DNA of 64,000 nt from a bacterium (GTDB taxonomy: Bacteria > Oederibacteriota > CAKKQC01): positions 107,214 through 171,213 of the forward strand of contig CAKKQC010000010.1 of assembly GCA_919901855.1 (NCBI GenBank), written 5' to 3'. This document shows positions 51,326 to 59,743 of this stretch, in pieces (within the stretch, counting starts at the first letter, position 1; every line of letters begins with the position of its first letter). The notes beneath the pieces were generated by a model. That model searched no databases. It was given only the letters and a program-made list of their open reading frames with translations, and was not told where the DNA came from. The translations under genes and the position numbers were made by a program.

Positions 51326-53433
51326 ATCCGACGATGACGCGCCGCACGCTGCTGAAGCTAGGCGCCTGGGGGGGATTGGGCGCGCTGATTCCCAGGATCG
51401 CGCGCGGGATGGTCCTTACGCCCCGGGAGCCCGCGCTTCCCCCGCTCGACGCGGAGGAGTTCGCCCCGGCGATCTGCAAGTTCTGCACCGCGCAATGCAT
51501 GGCCCGGATTCGGCTGGTACGGGGCGAACCGGTGGGAGTGTCCGGCATGCCCGGGCATCCGGTCAGCCGGGGGGCGCTCTGTGCCAAGGGGTTCATGCTC
51601 CTGCACGAACTCGATCACCCGGACCGGCTGACCACGCCGGTACGCCGCACCGGGCCACGCGGCAAGGGAGGCTGGAAGCCGGTCACGTGGGATGAGGCCC
51701 ATGCCACCCTGGCCGCGAGGCTCGGTGCCCTGCGCGGGCGTGGCCGGGCGGCGGCGTTCGGCATGGTGGCCGCGCCGGTGCGGGATGTCCGGCACGAGTT
51801 GCAGCGCCGGTTCGCAGCCGCGTATGGCACGCCGAACTATTGGGAGGGGGAGTGGCGGCCGGGCCAGCCGCCGTTCGACGCATTCCGGGACATTCACGGC
51901 GCCGGAACCTTGCCCGCCTACGACCTGGAGGAAACGAAGTTGCTGGTCGGATTCGGCTGGGATTGGCTCCAGCAGCTCCCCCGCCACGTGGACGCGCAGA
52001 GGCATTACGCGGTGCTGCGGCAACGCCAGCCCGGCGGGGGGAGAATCATCCAGCTTGAGCCGCGCCGGTCGATCACCGCCGTCAAATCGGACTTGTGGTT
52101 TCCCATCATGCCCGGGACGGAGGGGGTCGCTGCCCTGTGCATAGCGCGCGCGCTGCTGGCGGCCGGGCGGCACGACAGGGCGTTTTGCGATCGCCGCACC
52201 TCCGGGTTCGCCGAGTTTCGCGACCTTGTGCTGGCGGGGTATCCACCCGAGCGGGCGGAGCGCGAGTGCGGGCTTTCACGAAAAGCCGTGGAGCGGGTGG
52301 CGATGGACATGGCGGAGATCCGGCCGTGCCTGGCGGTGACGAGCCGGGCGAGCGCGTTCAACCAATCGGCGGTGCATGCGTTGAACCTGCTGACGGGGAG
52401 CGTGGGAATTCCCGGCGGGGTCCGCGAACCGGCGGGCTCGGGGCCGGCCCCGCTGCTTCCCGGGCCGCTCGACGGGCCGCGCGGCCGCCGCCTGGCCGAC
52501 CTGGACGGGCTGGCGCGCGCCCTACTGGGAGGCGCGAATTCCCCCCTTGATACGCTGTGGATCGAGCAGGTGAATCCCGTGTTCCTGGGACCGGACCTCC
52601 GGACATGGCCGGCGGCGCTGGCGCGCGTTCCGTTCACGGTATGCGTTTCGCCGATCCTGGACGAGACCGCTTCGCTCGCCGATCTGGTGCTGCCTCCGCA
52701 TGCGTCCCTTGAGACCTGGCAGGACGCAGCGGCTTCGGTGAACGAGGGATCGGAAGTTCGCAGCTTCGCCCCTCCGGTGGTGAAACCGCGGCTTCAGACC
52801 GGCGATCTGGGCGACCTCGTGCTGCGACTTGGCCGGTCGCTCTCGGGCGGGATGGTCGCGGCGCTCCCCTGGCGCTCCGTCGAATCCGCGTTGCAGGCGG
52901 CGGCGGAGCAGGCGGGCGCCGGCCGGGCTTGGCGCGTCGGGGGCTGGCGCGAAAGGGAATCGTCGCGCCGCGCGAATGGTGGAGCCGGCGGCCTCCTCCG
53001 GTTTCCGCCGACGCGTCCTCCAGCTCCGGCCGACGCCCGGGCTTTCCCCTTGCGGCTCCATACGTACGTTCCGCTGGCGTTCTCCGGAGGATCCGGCGCG
53101 CACCTTCCGTATCTGCTGAGCATGGCGGGATCGGAGCTGAGCGAGCAATGGGAGACCTGGATGGAGATCCATCCGCAAACGGCGAAGGAGCTCGGAATCG
53201 GGCATGGGGCACGGGTCCGGGTGCAGTCCGCCGCCGGCATGGTCCGTGCCCGGGCCAGATTGTCCGAGGACGTTCTGCCTGGCGTGGCGACGCTCCCGAT
53301 CGGGCTGGGCCACACGGCGATGGGGCGCTGGGCGGCGGGCGTGGGAGCCAACCCCATCGAACTGATCGGTTCGGGAGAATCGTGGCCGCAGGGCGAGCCG
53401 GTCACGGTCCTCGCCGAGGGGAGGCGGGGATGA
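51322..53433 (+). CDS. Molybdopterin-oxidoreductase-type subunit, QrcB-like
   Basis: The 703-residue protein has a Tat-type signal (TRRTLLKLGAWGG), an N-terminal [4Fe-4S] motif C-x2-C-x3-C-x27-C (ICKFCTAQC through ALCAKG), and a DMSO-reductase-family body (HALNLLTGSVGIPGGV, LWIEQVNPVF, ADLVLPPHASLETW). Where catalytic members usually have Cys, SeCys or Ser as molybdenum ligand, I see no clear equivalent: the region reads AFRDIHGAGTLPAYDLEETK. QrcB and ActB have this fold without molybdenum, acting structurally or in electron transfer. Gene order with the cytochrome, FeS and NrfD subunits supports a Qrc-like identity. GTG 51322 overlaps the preceding stop. Confidence 0.82.
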   Translation: MNPTMTRRTLLKLGAWGGLGALIPRIARGMVLTPREPALPPLDAEEFAPAICKFCTAQCMARIRLVRGEPVGVSGMPGHPVSRGALCAKGFMLLHELDHPDRLTTPVRRTGPRGKGGWKPVTWDEAHATLAARLGALRGRGRAAAFGMVAAPVRDVRHELQRRFAAAYGTPNYWEGEWRPGQPPFDAFRDIHGAGTLPAYDLEETKLLVGFGWDWLQQLPRHVDAQRHYAVLRQRQPGGGRIIQLEPRRSITAVKSDLWFPIMPGTEGVAALCIARALLAAGRHDRAFCDRRTSGFAEFRDLVLAGYPPERAERECGLSRKAVERVAMDMAEIRPCLAVTSRASAFNQSAVHALNLLTGSVGIPGGVREPAGSGPAPLLPGPLDGPRGRRLADLDGLARALLGGANSPLDTLWIEQVNPVFLGPDLRTWPAALARVPFTVCVSPILDETASLADLVLPPHASLETWQDAAASVNEGSEVRSFAPPVVKPRLQTGDLGDLVLRLGRSLSGGMVAALPWRSVESALQAAAEQAGAGRAWRVGGWRERESSRRANGGAGGLLRFPPTRPPAPADARAFPLRLHTYVPLAFSGGSGAHLPYLLSMAGSELSEQWETWMEIHPQTAKELGIGHGARVRVQSAAGMVRARARLSEDVLPGVATLPIGLGHTAMGRWAAGVGANPIELIGSGESWPQGEPVTVLAEGRRG

Positions 53434-54272
53434 GAAGTCCGGGGCCGTTGGTGGATACGCGGGCGGGCGACGGGACGCGGCGCGGATTCCTCAAGGCCGG
53501 TTTGGCCGCGCTGGCGGGGGGCTGGGCACTCCTCGTCCGGCCGGTGCGTGGCGCGGCCGCGTCAGAACCTGAGTCCCGAGCCGCAGAGGGTCTGCCGCGG
53601 TGGGGAATGGTCATCGACCTGGACCGTTGTACCGCGTGCCAGTCGTGCACGGCCGCCTGCGCGGTCGAGAACAACCAGAGCCTCGGCAGTGTTGCCGAGG
53701 CGGCCCGGGGACGGCTGAACCGGTGGATTCACATCGTGGCGGTCCCCGATGTCGGCGGAGAACGCGGCGGGGTCCGGCTGGTCCCGATTCCCTGCCAGCA
53801 CTGCGAGAATCCTCCGTGCGTCAAGGTCTGTCCGACGTCCGCGACATACATGAATCCCGAGGGGATCGTGGGGCAGGTCTATTCCCGGTGCATCGGATGC
53901 CGGTACTGCGTCAATGCGTGTCCATATACCTGCAAGTACTTCAACTGGAGCGAGCCCAAGTGGCCTGGAGACATGGCCGAATCCCATAATCCGGACGTGT
54001 CTCCGCGCGAGAAGGGCGTCGTGGAGAAGTGCCTGTTCTGCCACCACCGCCTCCAGCGGGCCCGGGACCGCGCCCGGGCCGAGGGCCGCAGGATCCGCGA
54101 GGCGGATTACGTCCCGGCTTGCGTGACCGCCTGCCCGACGGGCGCAATCGGGTTCGGCGATCTGAATGATCCGGAGAGCTCCGTGAGCCAGATGGCGGGC
54201 AGTCCGCGGGCCTTCCGTCTGCTGGAGGACCTGGGAACACGACCCAAGGTCGCATACCTGCGTGAGCGGTAA
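53430..54272 (+). CDS. Periplasmic FeS subunit, QrcC-like
   Basis: The 280-residue product has a Tat signal (TRRGFLKAGLAALAGGWALL) and four cluster motifs: CTACQSCTAAC, CQHCENPPCVKVCP, CIGCRYCVNACP, and CLFCHHRLQ with ACVTACP. It is the electron-transfer subunit between the QrcB-like and NrfD-like subunits. A loop with NWSEPKWPGDMAESHNPDV before the fourth cluster is typical of the Qrc/ACIII-type FeS proteins. ATG 53430 overlaps the upstream stop, and its end overlaps the next gene by 11 bases if GTG 54262 is used there. Confidence 0.92.
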   Translation: MRSPGPLVDTRAGDGTRRGFLKAGLAALAGGWALLVRPVRGAAASEPESRAAEGLPRWGMVIDLDRCTACQSCTAACAVENNQSLGSVAEAARGRLNRWIHIVAVPDVGGERGGVRLVPIPCQHCENPPCVKVCPTSATYMNPEGIVGQVYSRCIGCRYCVNACPYTCKYFNWSEPKWPGDMAESHNPDVSPREKGVVEKCLFCHHRLQRARDRARAEGRRIREADYVPACVTACPTGAIGFGDLNDPESSVSQMAGSPRAFRLLEDLGTRPKVAYLRER

Positions 54273-55596
54273 GATGACCGATCCCAGGGTCCTGGCCGCC
54301 GAGAAGGCCGCGATCGCGCCGCTCGAGTCGGCGCCCGGGCCTGGCGGGCTGGCTTTCGCGGGCGCGCTGGGCCTCCTGTTCGCCGGGGCGTTGGGGGCAT
54401 GGGGCTGGCAGCTCCTGAACGGCCTCGAGGTGACCGGGCTCAACTCACCGGTGTTCTGGGGAGTTTACATCACCGACTTCGTGTTCTTTGTCGGGGTGAG
54501 CCACGCCGGGACCCTGATCTCGGCGATTCTCCGCATCACGGACGCACGATGGCGCACGCCCTACACGCGCATGGCGGAGATGATCACGATCGCCAGTCTG
54601 CCGTTCGCCGCCACGTGCGTGATCGTGGATCTCGGCAGGCCGGAACGCGCATTGAACGTTATCCTGTACCCGCACCTCACCTCTCCGATTCTCTGGGATG
54701 TCGTGTGCATCTCGACGTACGTGACGTGCTCCTGCCTCTATTTCTACACCGCTCTGATCCCCGACCTGGCGTTCTGCCGGGACCGCTGGGCCACTCGGGC
54801 CGGCTGGCGGCACTGGCTGTACATGGTCGCCGCCCTGGAGTGGACCGATACACCCTTGCAGCGGCGGGTCCACAACCGGATCATGACCGGGATGTCCATC
54901 GCCCTGCTGGGGCTGGTAATCTCGGTGCACACCAACGTCGGGTTCATCTTCGGGATGACGATCAAGCCCGGCTGGCACACGGCGATCATCGGTCCCTATT
55001 TCGTGATCGGCGCCGCCCTGCAGGGCTTGGGTGGGCTGGGGCTGATCGGGGTCATCCTGCGGCGCGTCCTGCGTCTCGAGCCGTTCATCAACGAGCACCA
55101 TCTCAATCAGCTCCGGCGGTTCACGATCGCCCTGATCTGTTTCTGGACCTACTTCACCGTCGCGGAACTGCTCACGACCTATTACGGGGGCATTCCACCC
55201 GAAATGCTGGTGTTCTGGAGCAAGGTCACGGGGCCCTTCGCCTGGAGCTTCTGGGGCATGATCCTGGGCTGTGCCGTGATCCCGTTCATCCTCCTGGTGT
55301 TCCAGCCCGGCCGCCTCACGGCCATGCTCGCCTGGTCGGGTGCGTTGATCAACATCGGCATGTGGCTGGAGCGCTACACCATCGTGGTGCCGACGGCGGC
55401 CAGTCCGTTCATTCACACCCTGGCTCGCAGCTACGTGCCGAGCTGGGTGGAGGTCATGATCAGCGTGGGGTGGCTGGCCGGGTTCGCCCTGCTCCTGGCG
55501 TCGTTCATGCGCGTGTTTCCGGTGCTCACCCTGTGGGAGTTGCGGGAGGAAGTCGAGGAAGAGCACGCCGCGGAGCACGGCGCACCGGAATCCTGA
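54262..55596 (+). CDS. NrfD-type quinone-binding membrane subunit, QrcD-like
   Basis: The 444-residue protein has about ten membrane helices, with the conserved TGLNSPVFWGVYITDFVFFV, GVSHAGTLISAILR and HTNVGFIFGMTIKPGWHTAI segments of the long NrfD subgroup found in Qrc, Hme and alternative complex III. This subunit binds menaquinone at the membrane. GTG 54262 gives an 11-base overlap; ATG 54274 is equally plausible. It is the last gene of the unit, followed by 379 bases without a gene. Confidence 0.92.
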   Translation: MSGKMTDPRVLAAEKAAIAPLESAPGPGGLAFAGALGLLFAGALGAWGWQLLNGLEVTGLNSPVFWGVYITDFVFFVGVSHAGTLISAILRITDARWRTPYTRMAEMITIASLPFAATCVIVDLGRPERALNVILYPHLTSPILWDVVCISTYVTCSCLYFYTALIPDLAFCRDRWATRAGWRHWLYMVAALEWTDTPLQRRVHNRIMTGMSIALLGLVISVHTNVGFIFGMTIKPGWHTAIIGPYFVIGAALQGLGGLGLIGVILRRVLRLEPFINEHHLNQLRRFTIALICFWTYFTVAELLTTYYGGIPPEMLVFWSKVTGPFAWSFWGMILGCAVIPFILLVFQPGRLTAMLAWSGALINIGMWLERYTIVVPTAASPFIHTLARSYVPSWVEVMISVGWLAGFALLLASFMRVFPVLTLWELREEVEEEHAAEHGAPES

Positions 55597-55975
55597 TGGA
55601 TTTCGACCGGATCTCCAACTGACCCACTAGGCACTGACCGGGCACACTCGCTGCCATCCGGGCGGGGGGCCGCTTCCTCCCTGCCGGACGCGGTAAGGTC
55701 GGAAGCGCCTTCGGAGGTGGCCACTGCCGCCCTTGGATTGGGTGACCGCCGTCAAGATGCGGTCCTGTCGGCCGGCCATGAGCCGCGTCAGGGCGAGGCC
55801 TGCGGGGCCGCATTGTGCGTTCAGCGCCCGTCTGGGAAACTCCCTCCATTGCGTTGCGTCATAGCCGGGGCCGATACGGCATCATGCATATGATTGACGG
55901 AGGTCAGGGCGCGATCAGGCCGCGGTCATCGTCCCGTCGATGGGCGCGAAGGATTCAACAGGGAGGCACACGAAC
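55597..55975. other. 379-base gene-free region upstream of the outer-membrane conduit unit
   Basis: No plausible gene is seen. The region holds operator D at 55894, an overlapping inverted repeat ATCAT-GCAT-ATGAT at 55881-55894 with a -10-like TATGAT at 55889, and, at the end, a GGGAGG ribosome-binding site for the gene at 55976. No clear terminator for the Qrc-like unit was found. Confidence 0.6.
55894..55907. promoter_or_regulatory. FNR-like operator D (TTGAC-GGAG-GTCAG)
   Basis: Both half-sites are identical to operator A (TTGAC and GTCAG); only the spacer differs. It lies 68 bases before the first gene of the porin-cytochrome unit and directly after a possible -10 box (TATGAT, 55889-55894). 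Confidence 0.6.
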
Positions 55976-57631
55976 ATGAGAGCGAGTTCACTCATTTCCC
56001 GCGCGGTCGCGCTGGTCGGAGCCATGGTGATGCTGCCGGGGTGGGCCGGGGCTACGCTGACGGGCACGCTAACCGCGACGATCGCGGCGGGCCAACCGAT
56101 CCAACTGTCGCTGCTTGTGACGAACTCGGGGCTGACGGATGTCACGAACGTGGCGGCGCAGGCGTGGACGGCCGGGGCGGCGGCGATCAGCGCGCCGACG
56201 GCGTCGTCGACGTCGTACCTGACGCTGTACGCGGGGCAGGACGTGACGTTCGCGTGGACGGCGACGCCGAGTGCGGCGGGGGCGATCACGTTCACGGCGA
56301 GCGCGACGGGAGACGGGCCGGACTCGACTACGCCGGACACGGCGGGGGGTACGGTGGCGGCGGCGAACGCGGTGGGGCAGTTGACGTGGTCGCGGACGTA
56401 CGCGAACGTGGGGCAGGGGACGCAGGTGATGCTGACGGTGTCGAGCACGGGGGGGGCGACGCTGACGAACGTGATACCGCAGATTTCTGTTTTGGGACCG
56501 GCGGCGGTGTCGGTGCCGGTGCCTTTGACGTCCGCGGCGGTCGTGGCCGGGCAGCAGAAGACGTTCGTGTGGACGATCACGGCGACGGGTGCGGGTACGA
56601 TCGCGTACACGGCGAACGCGTCGGCGGACGGGCCGGTGGTGACGGTGCTGAATAACGGGTCGTTGAGCGCCTCGGCGTCGCCGCTGGCGGCCAAGGCGTT
56701 CCTGGCGACGCCTGGGGCGCTGTGGGCCGGGCAGACTACGGTGTTGTCGATGACGGTGTCGAACGTGGGAGGCGCGGCGGTGGGGAATCCGTCGGCGCGG
56801 GTGTGGGGGAACCTGAAGGCGACGGGTCTGCCGGGGGCGGGATTCTCGGCATCGGCGAAGGCGGTGACGTCGCTGGGGGTCAACGCGACGGTGGTGTTCA
56901 CGTGGACGATCACGCCGTCGGTTGCTGGTTTGCTGACGATCACGGGGACGCCGAGCGGGGACGGGGGGAGTTACGGTTCCGCGGTCAGCCTCACGGTGAC
57001 CGTGTACGCGGCGACGGCGATGCGGGCGCGGCTGGGGTGCGAGAAGCCCGGGGTGGCCGGTGCGCCGGTGCAGTTCCTGATGTCGCTTACGAACACCGGG
57101 GCGATGACGATCGTTAATCTGACGGCGGCGCTGTGGTCGGACTCGGTTGCGGCGGTGGGGGCGTCGACGCCGGCGACGGTGGCAACGCTGGTACCGGGGG
57201 CGCAGACGAGTTTCGTATGGACGGTGACGGCGTCGGATGCGCGGGCGATGAACTTCTACGCGGTGGCGAACGGGTTCACGACGAGCGCGACGGGGGCCGG
57301 GGTGGCGGCGGCGTCGAACGTGGCGGCGACGACGCTGGCGGGGATTCCGGCGCCGGGGGCGAAGGCCGCGTTCGTGTATCCGTCGCCGGCGCGTGACGCG
57401 GCGAACGTGGCGTACACGATGGCGGAAGCGGGGAAGGTCACGATTCGGGTGTACAGCGAGATCGGGGACCTGGTGGCGACGGTGGAGGAGGTCAAGACGG
57501 CGGGGGTGTGGTCGAGTCCGCTGACGACGTCCGGACTGGCGCCGGGGGTGTACTACCTGCTGGTGGAGAAGAAGTACGACTCGGGGACGAGCGAGAAGGC
57601 CGGCATGAAGAAGTTCGTGGTGGTGCACTGA
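55976..57631 (+). CDS. Secreted Ig-like repeat protein with T9SS-like sorting tail
   Basis: The 551-residue product has a signal peptide (SRAVALVGAMVMLPGWAGA) and about four Ig-like repeats of some 100 residues, each ending in a strand such as FAWTATPSAAGAITFTASAT, FVWTITATGAGTIAYTANAS or FTWTITPSVAGLLTITGTPS. The last 85 residues (FVYPSPARDAANVAYTMAEA, KVTIRVYSEIGDLVATVEEV, GLAPGVYYLLVEKK) look like a type IX secretion type A sorting or FlgD-like domain. It has no heme motifs. With the PorV-like protein encoded next, it may be exported to the cell surface. DNA and protein are strongly biased to Ala, Thr, Val and Gly. ATG 55976 has GGGAGG upstream. Confidence 0.78.
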   Translation: MRASSLISRAVALVGAMVMLPGWAGATLTGTLTATIAAGQPIQLSLLVTNSGLTDVTNVAAQAWTAGAAAISAPTASSTSYLTLYAGQDVTFAWTATPSAAGAITFTASATGDGPDSTTPDTAGGTVAAANAVGQLTWSRTYANVGQGTQVMLTVSSTGGATLTNVIPQISVLGPAAVSVPVPLTSAAVVAGQQKTFVWTITATGAGTIAYTANASADGPVVTVLNNGSLSASASPLAAKAFLATPGALWAGQTTVLSMTVSNVGGAAVGNPSARVWGNLKATGLPGAGFSASAKAVTSLGVNATVVFTWTITPSVAGLLTITGTPSGDGGSYGSAVSLTVTVYAATAMRARLGCEKPGVAGAPVQFLMSLTNTGAMTIVNLTAALWSDSVAAVGASTPATVATLVPGAQTSFVWTVTASDARAMNFYAVANGFTTSATGAGVAAASNVAATTLAGIPAPGAKAAFVYPSPARDAANVAYTMAEAGKVTIRVYSEIGDLVATVEEVKTAGVWSSPLTTSGLAPGVYYLLVEKKYDSGTSEKAGMKKFVVVH

Positions 57632-58623
57632 TGGAGGCCATGATGAACACCAAGACGGCGATGGGGCGGGGGATGCTGGCTGCGGGCGTGCTGGTGGCGC
57701 TGTCGGGCAGGGCCCAGGCGACGGAGACGCTGGAGGCGGTGGGCAAGCTCGCGATGCCCGGGACGTCACAGGTGGGAACGGCGCGGGTCATGGGGATGGA
57801 CGCGACGTGGGTGGGCGTGGCCGAGGGATCGGCGGCGCTGCAGGCGAATCCGGCGGGGCTGGGGGTGCTGGCGGGCGTGGAGACGGGCTGGCATCATGCG
57901 AGCCGGCTGGGGGGAGCGGTGGCGGAGACGATTCTCGCGGCGGTGCCGGTGGGCAAGCTGGGAGGGTTGGGTGTCTCGGTGGACTACGTGGATCACGGGA
58001 GCTTCGACAGCATGGATTCGTCGGGGAAGCTGACGGGGACGTACCGGGCGGGGTCGGTGGGCGGCAGCTTGGGGTGGGGATGTCCGGTGGTGGCGGACAT
58101 GTCGGTGGGGGTGGCGGTCCGGGGCGTGCAGCAGACGCTGGCGGACAGCGCGTACACGTCGGTGGCCGGGGACGTCGGGGTGTTGTGGAAGGGGATGCCG
58201 AACCTGACGGTGGGTGCGGCGGTGGCGAATATGGGTACGAGCGGGTCGGCGAGTGCGCTCGCGATGGTTCTGCGGGCGGGAGCGTCGTACACGATGGACC
58301 TGGGGACGATCAGCCGTCTGCTGATGGCGGCGGCGACGGAGGCACAGGCGGGCGGGGTTGCGCGCGTGGACGTGGGAGTGGAGGACACGCTGTTCTCCCG
58401 GTTGGCGGTGCGGGCGGGGTACCGGCTGAACCTGGCGACAACGAAGGTGACTGGGCTGACCGGGCTGACGGCGGGGTTGGGGGTCACGTTCGGGGCGCTG
58501 GCCTTGGACTACGCGTACCTGCCGATGGGTGAGCTGGGGAACTCGCAGCGGGTGAGTCTGACGTACCGGAAGGTTGGGGCCGCGAGCCATGAAGCTTCAT
58601 CTGAGCCGGGAGGTGCGCAATGA
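57631..58623 (+). CDS. PorV/PorQ-family outer-membrane protein
   Basis: The 330-residue protein has a signal peptide (GRGMLAAGVLVALSGRAQA) and the family's N-terminal signature: GTARVMGMDATWVGVAEGSA followed by ALQANPAGLG, matching the GARALGMG...NPAGL pattern of PorV/UPF0164 barrels. Alternating beta strands follow to a C-terminal QRVSLTYRKVG. PorV helps deliver cargo in type IX secretion, and the preceding gene encodes a protein with a matching sorting tail. It starts at ATG 57631 inside the upstream stop and overlaps the decaheme gene by ATGA. Confidence 0.82.
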   Translation: MEAMMNTKTAMGRGMLAAGVLVALSGRAQATETLEAVGKLAMPGTSQVGTARVMGMDATWVGVAEGSAALQANPAGLGVLAGVETGWHHASRLGGAVAETILAAVPVGKLGGLGVSVDYVDHGSFDSMDSSGKLTGTYRAGSVGGSLGWGCPVVADMSVGVAVRGVQQTLADSAYTSVAGDVGVLWKGMPNLTVGAAVANMGTSGSASALAMVLRAGASYTMDLGTISRLLMAAATEAQAGGVARVDVGVEDTLFSRLAVRAGYRLNLATTKVTGLTGLTAGLGVTFGALALDYAYLPMGELGNSQRVSLTYRKVGAASHEASSEPGGAQ

Positions 58624-59729
58624 GTCGGGCATGGAGGACGAGGTGGATGACGGCGGCGATGATCGCGGCCGTGGCGGGAATGCCGCGGTGGGCCGTTTCG
58701 GCCGAGGCTGGGGCCGAGCCGGACGCCCTTCCGGCGGCGGAAGAGCCGGCGACACCCGTCGCCACGCCGGCCGTGGAGGCGCCGAAGCCCGCGGAAGTCG
58801 CGAAGCCGGCGGAGGCCCCGAAGCCCGCGGAAGTCGCGAAGCCGGCGGAGGCCCCGAAGCCCGCAGCGGACGCCAGGCACGGCGAGGGTGAGTCGAAGGC
58901 GGAACCCGTGGGGGCGTCGACCTGCCTCGGGTGCCATGCGGCGCGCGAGGACTTCCGGGGGAACGTGCACGCGAAGGTGTGGCCCAAGGTGAAGGGCATC
59001 GATTTCGAGCATTCGTGCGAAGCATGCCACGGGAACGGTTCGGAGCACGCGGGGGCGGCGGGAGACAAGGCCAATCCCGGATACGCGACGGTCAAGCGGG
59101 CCAGCGAGGGTTCCGAGGCCTGCATGACCTGCCACAAAGGCCGGGGACGCATGCACTGGGAGGGCAGCGTGCACGAGACCCGCGGGGTCGGGTGCACGGG
59201 CTGCCATTCCGTACACAGCGGACACGGGGCAAAGAACCTCAGGACCGCCGATCCGAAGGACGTCTGCCTCGGGTGCCACCAGAACCTGAAGGGCGAGCTC
59301 CGGCGGCAGAGCCACCACCCGATTCTGGAGGGGCGGATCACCTGCGGGGACTGCCACAACCCGCACGGGTCGGCGGGACGGAAGCTCCTGGTCGGGGACT
59401 CGCTCAACCAGACCTGCTTCAAGTGCCATGCGGACAAGCGCGGGCCGTTCCTGTGGGAACACCGGCCGGTGTCCGAGGACTGCACGGTCTGCCACCTGAC
59501 CCACGGGTCGGTGCATGACAAGCTGCTCCGGCAGAAGTCTCCGATCCTGTGCCAGTCGTGCCACTCGGGGTCGCGGCATCCGGGTACACCCAACGCCGTG
59601 AATCCGAACACGCCGGGCGACAGCACGTACGAACGACTCCGGGTCCAGGTGTACTACCGCGGATGCCTGAACTGCCATCCGACCATCCACGGTAGCAACC
59701 ATCCGGCCGGCAACTTCTACCTGCGCTAA
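58620..59729 (+). CDS. DmsE/MtrA-type periplasmic decaheme cytochrome c
   Basis: The 369-residue product has a signal peptide, a Pro/Ala/Lys linker encoded by 36-base tandem repeats, and ten CXXCH motifs (CLGCH, CEACH, CMTCH, CTGCH, CLGCH, CGDCH, CFKCH, CTVCH, CQSCH, CLNCH). Segments such as CHNPHGSAG, ADKRGPFLWEHRPVSEDC and SPILCQSCH are hallmarks of the DmsE/MtrA/PioA family. These cytochromes sit inside an MtrB-type barrel and move electrons through the outer membrane. The MtrB/PioB-type gene follows directly. No DMSO reductase genes accompany it. The linker resembles extensions seen in PioA-like proteins. Confidence 0.93.
   Translation: MSRAWRTRWMTAAMIAAVAGMPRWAVSAEAGAEPDALPAAEEPATPVATPAVEAPKPAEVAKPAEAPKPAEVAKPAEAPKPAADARHGEGESKAEPVGASTCLGCHAAREDFRGNVHAKVWPKVKGIDFEHSCEACHGNGSEHAGAAGDKANPGYATVKRASEGSEACMTCHKGRGRMHWEGSVHETRGVGCTGCHSVHSGHGAKNLRTADPKDVCLGCHQNLKGELRRQSHHPILEGRITCGDCHNPHGSAGRKLLVGDSLNQTCFKCHADKRGPFLWEHRPVSEDCTVCHLTHGSVHDKLLRQKSPILCQSCHSGSRHPGTPNAVNPNTPGDSTYERLRVQVYYRGCLNCHPTIHGSNHPAGNFYLR
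58777..58864 (+). repeat. 36-base tandem repeat (two full copies and part of a third)
   Basis: The unit encodes the 12 residues EAPKPAEVAKPA. Copies lie at 58777-58812 and 58813-58848, with a partial third. It forms the flexible linker ahead of the decaheme domain; copy number may vary between strains. Confidence 0.85.
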
Positions 59730-59743
59730 GGGAGGTGAGAAAC

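Noticed and set aside
58620-59729. DmsE-family name taken as evidence for DMSO respiration.
   Set aside because: No DmsA/DmsB-type reductase is present in the unit, and the partner is an MtrB/PioB barrel. The molybdopterin-type subunit at 51322 lacks a visible metal ligand and belongs to a Qrc-like set.
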